Origin: Marinibacterium sp039179965
Lineage (GTDB): Bacteria; Pseudomonadota; Alphaproteobacteria; Rhodobacterales; Rhodobacteraceae
Assembly (NCBI GenBank): GCA_039179965.1
Contig: JBCDEC010000161.1
Location: 1-10,639 of the forward strand
DNA length: 10,639 nucleotides
Reading direction: 5' to 3'
Shown: positions 6,138 through 10,639 of the stretch, piece by piece
How the letters are laid out: each line of letters opens with the position of its first letter
How positions within the stretch are numbered: the first letter of the stretch is position 1
The notes under the pieces: model-generated
What the model saw: only the letters and a program-made list of their open reading frames with translations
What the model was told of the DNA's origin: nothing
The model's database searches: none
Translations under genes and position numbers: made by a program

Positions 6138-7533
6138 GCCGTACGGTCCGGAACAGAAACTGCCGGAATTCCCGCAGACCGAACACACCGGCAAAATAGA
6201 CCACCAGAATACCCAGGTGCCACCAGCTGAAAACAGCGCCGAACTCGGTCGACAGGGCCGGGATATTGTACAGGATCAACGCGCTCAGAACAGCGACGAA
6301 ACCCAGGGATGGAATCCATCGCGTAAGCCTGACGCCGGTGCGGTGACTGATCAGCCACATGGCGGTCATCATCGACAGGATCTCTCCGGCGATGGCTGTC
6401 AGCGCCAGCAACAGGATGCTGCCGCCAGCCGCAACCACGGCAATCGCGCCAGCAAAGGAGAGAATGCGCACCAGATTGGCGGTCATCGGATCCTTTGTGT
6501 TGGCGCCTGCCACGGCCACGGTCGCGGGGCCGGATTTGGCGATCCGCATGCCTTGCGCAACCCCGAGCGCGATCAACAACGGCAAGGCCTCATCGTAGCG
6601 CGCGCCATAGAGCAGATGAAACAGCGGCGGGCCAATGATGCTCAGCGCCACCGCCAGCCCCATTCCCGCCAGCAGCCCGGCCTGCGTGGCCTCGATGGCT
6701 GCCACGTCAAAGCCCTTTTGCTCGCGATGGCGCCGCGAAAGTGCCGGTAGAAACGAGGTCTGGATGGTCTTGCCCAGGATCGATGCCGGAGTCATCGCCA
6801 GCGTAAATGCCGCGCTGAACCACCCCAGCACGGTCGGTCCAAACTGATTGGCCACGATCAGCCGGTCCCCGTTCATGATCACAAACAGCAGCCCGCCATT
6901 GACCATCAGCGGCCAGCCAAAGGTCAGAACGCGTTTCCAGACGGACAGATCCCAGGACACGATGTATTTTCGCTCTGCGAAAAAATGGGACAGCGCCACG
7001 ACCCCGGCATGCTGGATGATGACCGAGACCAGCATGGCCCGGTAATCTTCGAAATACAGCGCAAGTGGGACGATGAGGATCGTCGCAAACACCTGTGCGA
7101 TCAGCGGCGTCAGAATGAATGCGCGGAAGCGCTGCTTGCGCTGCATCCAGAACATGTCGAGATTGCGAAATCCCCGGATCATCGGGACCAGCGCCAGCCA
7201 TTGAAAGGCCGAGGTGGCCTCGGGCACCTGAAAGAAGGCGGCCGTGGGCGCGGCGATCACGAATAGCAGCAGCGCGAGCGCGGCGCCCCGCACGATCTCA
7301 AAGCTGTGCATGGTGTTCTGCAACCGCGGATCATCGCCGTCCGGATCCTGGATCAGCATCCGGTCTGCGGCCAGGTTTGTGGCCAGTTCGAGCGCTGCCA
7401 CGGTGATCGCGAAGGTCATCGCAACCCCGTAGTTTTCCACCGACAGCATCCGCGCCAGAGTTACATTACGGACAAAAAGAAAGAGAGATCCCAGGGCGTT
7501 GCCGCCAAAGATAAAAGCACTTTTGCGAATCAT
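6124..7533 (-). CDS. Polysaccharide/oligosaccharide flippase, MOP superfamily (Wzx-like)
   Basis: This 469-residue integral inner-membrane protein is built from roughly a dozen or more hydrophobic segments. It starts with the family-typical MIRKSAFIFGGNALGSLFLFV block and then ARMLSVENYGVAMTF (about 28-42), which resembles the 'LARxLGxxxYG' signature of Wzx/O-antigen exporters. Later blocks include WPLMVNGGLLFVIMNGDRL and LGWFSAAFTLAMTP, followed by hydrophobic helices to the C-terminus. By family, it would flip undecaprenyl-linked oligosaccharide from the cytoplasmic to the periplasmic face. AGGAAAG (7541-7547 on the minus strand) lies 7 nt before the ATG. It is the last gene of a minus-strand run, 81 bp after the SGNH hydrolase. 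The substrate and the partner polymerase are not visible in this window. Confidence 0.88.
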   Translation of the reverse strand: MIRKSAFIFGGNALGSLFLFVRNVTLARMLSVENYGVAMTFAITVAALELATNLAADRMLIQDPDGDDPRLQNTMHSFEIVRGAALALLLFVIAAPTAAFFQVPEATSAFQWLALVPMIRGFRNLDMFWMQRKQRFRAFILTPLIAQVFATILIVPLALYFEDYRAMLVSVIIQHAGVVALSHFFAERKYIVSWDLSVWKRVLTFGWPLMVNGGLLFVIMNGDRLIVANQFGPTVLGWFSAAFTLAMTPASILGKTIQTSFLPALSRRHREQKGFDVAAIEATQAGLLAGMGLAVALSIIGPPLFHLLYGARYDEALPLLIALGVAQGMRIAKSGPATVAVAGANTKDPMTANLVRILSFAGAIAVVAAGGSILLLALTAIAGEILSMMTAMWLISHRTGVRLTRWIPSLGFVAVLSALILYNIPALSTEFGAVFSWWHLGILVVYFAGVFGLREFRQFLFRTVRRVRS

Positions 7534-7614
7534 GAGTTGTCTTTCCTGAATCCGGATCCGGGCCGTCTGAGATGCATCCTCCCCGATGTCACCGGTTTGC
7601 CGTTCCGCGCCACC

Positions 7615-8301
7615 TCACGCACACCCCAAGAGCGGCGCGACCGCGCCGAGCACCACCGGCGCCGTCTGCGCATCGGTGGGGTGCAGCCCGTCCGGCGGGC
7701 GACGGGCGGCACGGTCCTGCAACTGCACCCAACGCGGGTAGAGATCGGCCAGACCGGTGTCAAACTCGACTGCCAGATCGCGATAACCCAGATAGTGGCG
7801 ACGCAGCATGGGCCGGACCCATCCGCGCGGCCCGTAGGCAGGGTTCATTGTCATCAGCAGGATCCGCGCCTCTGGCAGGTCGGTGCGCAGCGCCTGTAGA
7901 ATCTCGGCGTGCTGCCGGTGCCCCGTCGCCGGAGAGACACCATCCAGCAGGTCCGCATCGTTGATTGCAAACTCCATCACCACAAGATCCGGCGCGGCGG
8001 CAACCACCTGCGCCACCTGGGTCTGCGCCCAGGCCGACCCGGCGCCGGGTCGGGCCACGCGTGTGAGCGTGACCGGCGATGACCGGCAGGTCTCCAGCCG
8101 CTCTGCCAGCGCCTCCGGCCATGCGTTGCGCGCTGTCAGGCTGGTGCCAAAGGCGACAAGGCTGATGGGACCGTCGGGCAAGGGTGGCATCGGGCGGTCG
8201 GCAACATCGGGAGCGGCGCGCATATGCGGCCAGAACGCATAGACGGCAAACGCCAGACCGATCAGCAGGACCACCGCAACCAGCCGCCCTACAAGGGCCA
8301 T
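7615..8301 (-). CDS. Membrane-anchored SGNH/GDSL-family hydrolase
   Basis: This protein of about 228 residues begins with one hydrophobic helix (roughly 2-24), a signal anchor or uncleaved signal, which would place the catalytic domain in the periplasm. The domain has the SGNH blocks in order: LVAFGTSLT (48-56) with nucleophile Ser54; RPGAGS (84-89) giving the oxyanion-hole Gly; MEFAINDAD (109-117) with Asn114, where the usual Gly of GxND is Ala; and DGLHPT (204-209) with Asp204 and His207. Family members are esterases, often removing or transferring acetyl groups on glycans or lipids. The open frame extends upstream but is then antisense-like. The acetyltransferase stop codon overlaps the ATG at 8304 (TAATG); the second ATG at 8301 sits 6 nt from GAGGG and is preferred. 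Translational coupling with the upstream gene is likely. The substrate is unknown. Confidence 0.85.
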   Translation of the reverse strand: MALVGRLVAVVLLIGLAFAVYAFWPHMRAAPDVADRPMPPLPDGPISLVAFGTSLTARNAWPEALAERLETCRSSPVTLTRVARPGAGSAWAQTQVAQVVAAAPDLVVMEFAINDADLLDGVSPATGHRQHAEILQALRTDLPEARILLMTMNPAYGPRGWVRPMLRRHYLGYRDLAVEFDTGLADLYPRWVQLQDRAARRPPDGLHPTDAQTAPVVLGAVAPLLGCA

Positions 8302-8303
8302 CA

Positions 8304-8798
8304 TTATCCCTCGCCCTCGTTCAGCGCTGTCTTGTGCTCGGTGGCATCTGCGTCGGCAAAGCGTCCGTATTCGACCACTTCGATGTTCTCTCGCAGCACA
8401 ACCGCCGGATTGCCCGCGACCAGCGTGCGGGGCGGGATCGACTTGGTCACAACAGAGCCCGCCCCGACGACGCAATTGTCCCCGATCTCGACGCCTGGAA
8501 GGATCATCGCGTTTCCGCCGATGAAACAATTCTCGCCAATCCGGGTGTCTACATACAGCCCGCGCGTTCGATCATGGGTCAGAACGCGTACGTCAAATGC
8601 GATGTATGTTTTCGCCCCGACATGCACGCCTTTGGGGTAGGTTCGGTCAAACTTGGCCGAGAGAGAAAACTCGGCCGTGGGGTGAATGTCATACCCCCAC
8701 ACTTTGCAGAGCACCCATCTGCGTACCCCCACCAGAAGGTTGCGGACACCGCGAATGCGGTTCAGGCCAGAGGCCTTTTTCTTCTTTAGTTCCGTCAC
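8304..8798 (-). CDS. Left-handed beta-helix (hexapeptide-repeat) O-acetyltransferase
   Basis: This protein of about 164 residues belongs to the WbbJ/maltose-O-acetyltransferase-like family, which acetylates sugars or glycans with acetyl-CoA in the cytoplasm. After a basic N-terminus (ELKKKKASG) and the segment GYDIHPTAEF, the beta-helix repeats run from about residue 56: GVHVGAKTYIAFDV, then LTHDRTRG with probable catalytic His75, then IGENCFIGGNAMILPGVEIG (87-106), and the signature VVGAGSVVTKSIPPRTLVAGNPA (110-132), which closes the fold. The frame stays open upstream to 9101, but that translation looks non-coding. GTG at 8796-8798 gives a family-length protein and is chosen, though no clear ribosome-binding site precedes it. 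It is probably the first gene of the run with the SGNH hydrolase and flippase. Surface-glycan acetylation is inferred from that context. Confidence 0.82.
   Translation of the reverse strand: MTELKKKKASGLNRIRGVRNLLVGVRRWVLCKVWGYDIHPTAEFSLSAKFDRTYPKGVHVGAKTYIAFDVRVLTHDRTRGLYVDTRIGENCFIGGNAMILPGVEIGDNCVVGAGSVVTKSIPPRTLVAGNPAVVLRENIEVVEYGRFADADATEHKTALNEGEG
8308..8312 (-). promoter_or_regulatory. Ribosome-binding site at the acetyltransferase-hydrolase junction
   Basis: GAGGG on the minus strand lies inside the last codons of the acetyltransferase gene, 3 nt before the first ATG (8304) and 6 nt before the second (8301). The arrangement GAGGGATAATGATG favours the second ATG and suggests termination-reinitiation coupling. 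Confidence 0.55.
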
Positions 8799-9071
8799 TT
8801 GAAGGTTTTTCCCATAAGCCGGAGATGCACCGATTGTCCTGTCATGAAGGCCTCGGACACCGCCGCCCAGGGGGCAGTGCGGCACATCCGGAAAACAAAG
8901 AGCGTGGCGGTGAATAACAATCGGGCATCGGTGCATTGCATGGTCGGTTCGCTGCCAAAGACACGCCGGACGCAGATCGCGCATGCCCCATATTGGCCAC
9001 AGGGTGGTCGTAGCAATGTCTCCAGTCCCTGCCAAGGGAAGACAAGAACCGACAGCCGCTGAGGTCGCGCC
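8799..9071. promoter_or_regulatory. Divergent intergenic region between the acetyltransferase and the type I secretion gene
   Basis: Both neighbours start outward from these 273 bp, so promoters for both should lie here. I could not pick convincing -35/-10 pairs. Open frames exist on both strands (for example about 97 codons on the minus strand, ending at 8795), but they show no domain or good ribosome-binding site. The region carries the inverted repeat 8825-8834/8927-8936. Confidence 0.5.
8825..8936. repeat. Perfect 10-bp inverted repeat, possible operator pair
   Basis: ATGCACCGAT (8825-8834) recurs as its exact reverse complement ATCGGTGCAT (8927-8936), 92 bp away. The match extends further with a gap. 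Read on the same strand, the first copy is ACAATCGGTGCAT, and the second is ACAATCGG, seven extra bases (GCATCGG), then TGCAT. Position between two divergent genes suggests paired binding sites for a shared regulator, but this is inference. Confidence 0.4.
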
Positions 9072-10639
9072 ATGTTCAAAAGACCCAAAACTTCTGCTCA
9101 AAAAAGCGCACTTCAGGCGGGAACCCGCTCAAAAAAGACGACCTACCGGCAGGCCTTGGCCGGCATGAAGCGACCTGTGGTGATCGCCTTCGGGTTGAGC
9201 GCGTTGGTCAACCTGCTGATGCTGACCTCCTCGATCTACATGCTGCAGGTCTATGACCGGGTGCTGCCAAGCCGGTCGGTTGAGACTCTGATGGGCCTGT
9301 TTGTGATCGTGGGTCTGCTTTTTGGCTTCCTGTTCCTGTTCGACATGCTGCGCAAACGGCTGATGTCGCGCATGGCGATGCAGTTTGACACGGACCTCTC
9401 CGTGTCCGCCTTTGAAACCGCCATGGGCACCCAGAGCCGACCGGGCGGGGATACGCCGGGTCGGCGGGCGCAACCGGTGCTGGCGCTCAACACTGTGCGC
9501 GGGTTTCTCACCGGCCCATGCGTGATTGCGCTGCTTGACCTGCCGTTCATGCCGATTTTCCTGGTGCTGTTGTTCATCGTCCATCCGCTGTTGGGTTGGA
9601 TCACCCTTGCCGGGGCCGGTGTGGCCGTGCTCCTGGCCTTTGGAAACTGGGCGATGACGCGGCGCGCCACACAGATCAACGGCGCGCTGGATGGACAGGA
9701 AGCAGTGCTGCGCGACCGCGCGCTGGCCGGGACCGAAGCCCTGCAGGCCATGGGCATCGGCCCCGCGATCACGCAGAGATGGCATGCCAAGCGGCAGCAG
9801 GCTCTGGCGGCCGGCCAGTTGGGCACGGACCTGTCCGACACGTTTGCAACCGCCAGCAAGAGCTTTCGGATGTTTCTGCAGTCGGCGATCCTCTCGGTCG
9901 CGGCGCTGCTGGTGATCCGGGAGGAAATCTCGGCCGGTATGATCATCGCCTCTTCCATTCTGTCCGGGCGGGCGCTTGGACCAATCGACCAGCTGATCGG
10001 CCAGTGGCGCGGCCTTGGACGCGCCTGGCAGTCCCACAAGACCCTATCGCAGGTGCTGCGCGGTACAGGCGCGTGCGACAGATCCGCCAGCAAGCTGCCG
10101 ATCGATGCGCAGATCGACGTGGTGCGCGTAACCAAGTACGCCTCCGGCGCAGGGTCGTCCGCGGCGCGCCCGCTCTTGTCGGCGATCGAATTTTCCATTT
10201 CCGGCGGCGATGCGGTCTGCCTTCTGGGCGAGTCCGGCAGCGGCAAGAGCCTGCTGATGCGCGTCCTCGTTGACGGCGTGGTCCCGGATGCGGGAGACAT
10301 CCGATTCGGCGGCGTGACCCGCGCACAGATGACCCCGGACCAGATCGGACGCAAGATCGGCTATCTGCCGCAGGACATCGCAGTGGTACCGGGAACCGTC
10401 GCGGAGTTCATTTCGCGGCTGCAGGCCGATGGCGAAGACGACAAGGTGGTTCAGGCGGCAACGCAAGCCGGTGTCCACAGGGCCATTCTGGCCCTGCCCG
10501 ATGGGTATGACACGCAAATCGGAGGGGCCAGCGATGTCTTCCTGTCTGCCGGTCAGATGCAGCTTCTGGGCCTGGCCCGGGCCATCTATGGCCATCCGAA
10601 GTTTGTGATCCTCGATGATCCGGAACCGCGGCTGGATTC
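9072..10639 (+). CDS. Type I secretion ABC transporter, PrtD/PrsD-like (5' part, runs off the window)
   Basis: The first 522 residues are an inner-membrane ABC exporter subunit of the PrtD/HasD/PrsD type, which with a membrane-fusion protein and TolC exports RTX proteins. After a Lys-rich N-terminus (1-33) comes the transmembrane domain, with the family signature SSIYMLQVYDRVLPSRSVETL (53-73) and further helices near 76-92, 150-195 and 270-283. The nucleotide-binding domain shows Walker A GESGSGKS (386-393), Q-loop YLPQD (431-435), signature LSAGQ (491-495) and Walker B FVILD (511-515). The position after Walker B, normally catalytic Glu, is Asp516, and the usual 'DEPNSNLD' reads DDPEPRLD. 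GAGG lies 7 nt before the ATG. There is no N-terminal C39 peptidase domain. The H-loop and 3' end are outside the window, as would be any downstream fusion-protein gene. Confidence 0.9.
   Translation, partial: MFKRPKTSAQKSALQAGTRSKKTTYRQALAGMKRPVVIAFGLSALVNLLMLTSSIYMLQVYDRVLPSRSVETLMGLFVIVGLLFGFLFLFDMLRKRLMSRMAMQFDTDLSVSAFETAMGTQSRPGGDTPGRRAQPVLALNTVRGFLTGPCVIALLDLPFMPIFLVLLFIVHPLLGWITLAGAGVAVLLAFGNWAMTRRATQINGALDGQEAVLRDRALAGTEALQAMGIGPAITQRWHAKRQQALAAGQLGTDLSDTFATASKSFRMFLQSAILSVAALLVIREEISAGMIIASSILSGRALGPIDQLIGQWRGLGRAWQSHKTLSQVLRGTGACDRSASKLPIDAQIDVVRVTKYASGAGSSAARPLLSAIEFSISGGDAVCLLGESGSGKSLLMRVLVDGVVPDAGDIRFGGVTRAQMTPDQIGRKIGYLPQDIAVVPGTVAEFISRLQADGEDDKVVQAATQAGVHRAILALPDGYDTQIGGASDVFLSAGQMQLLGLARAIYGHPKFVILDDPEPRLD

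Noticed and set aside
8305..8529. N-terminal extension of the SGNH hydrolase frame by about 75 residues
   Set aside because: The extension is Arg/Cys-rich, lies within the acetyltransferase gene in another frame, and would bury the signal-anchor helix inside the protein. The internal ATGs have a good ribosome-binding site.
8795..9088. A 97-codon minus-strand frame ending just before the acetyltransferase, with a hydrophobic stretch
   Set aside because: It has no recognisable family and no convincing ribosome-binding site, and it crosses the start of the divergent type I secretion gene. I kept only the possible coupling of its stop with the GTG start as a finding.
9129..10354. Two long minus-strand open frames opposite the type I secretion gene
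   Set aside because: They overlap each other in different frames and lie opposite a clear ABC exporter; their translations are Arg/Ser/Pro- or Gln/His-rich without domains.

Overview
The window looks like chromosomal DNA of a GC-rich alphaproteobacterium, most likely the Rhodobacteraceae/Roseobacter group. This rests on strong GC bias at third codon positions, on how closely the Tex, Rpe and Ugd proteins fit their families, and on a PrtD/PrsD-type secretion ATPase. No species can be named from sequence alone.

Layout. (1) 1-548, minus strand: the first 182 codons of tex, a nucleic-acid-binding transcription accessory protein, apparently using a TTG start. (2) 549-1573: about 1 kb without an intact gene. 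It holds an imperfect inverted repeat and, on the minus strand, a decayed piece resembling the C-terminal end of an RTX-type secreted protein. (3) 1574-2257, plus: rpe. (4) 2273-3172, minus: a PlsC/hemolysin-like acyltransferase, convergent with rpe. (5) 3173-3639: a divergent intergenic region. (6) 3640-6105, plus: ugd (UDP-glucose 6-dehydrogenase), then a PAPS-type sulfotransferase. (7) 6124-8798, minus: three genes transcribed in the order hexapeptide acetyltransferase, SGNH/GDSL hydrolase, MOP-superfamily polysaccharide flippase. (8) 8799-9071: a divergent intergenic region with a 10-bp inverted repeat. (9) 9072 to the window end, plus: the first 522 codons of a type I secretion ABC transporter.

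How the genes may work together (inference). From ugd to the acetyltransferase the genes read as a surface-glycan set. Ugd supplies UDP-glucuronate, the sulfotransferase could add sulfate, the acetyltransferase and SGNH hydrolase could adjust acyl groups, and the flippase would move lipid-linked glycan across the inner membrane. No glycosyltransferase, polymerase or chain-length regulator is present, so this can only be part of a pathway. The neighbouring type I exporter may secrete RTX-type proteins, and the broken RTX-like tail near tex shows that such a gene once stood close by.

I find no CRISPR array, tRNA, rRNA, intact insertion sequence or phage gene, and no convincing wholly new system. 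The most unusual points are a substituted Walker B position in the secretion ATPase, the ugd-sulfotransferase pairing, and the repeat between the acetyltransferase and the secretion gene.
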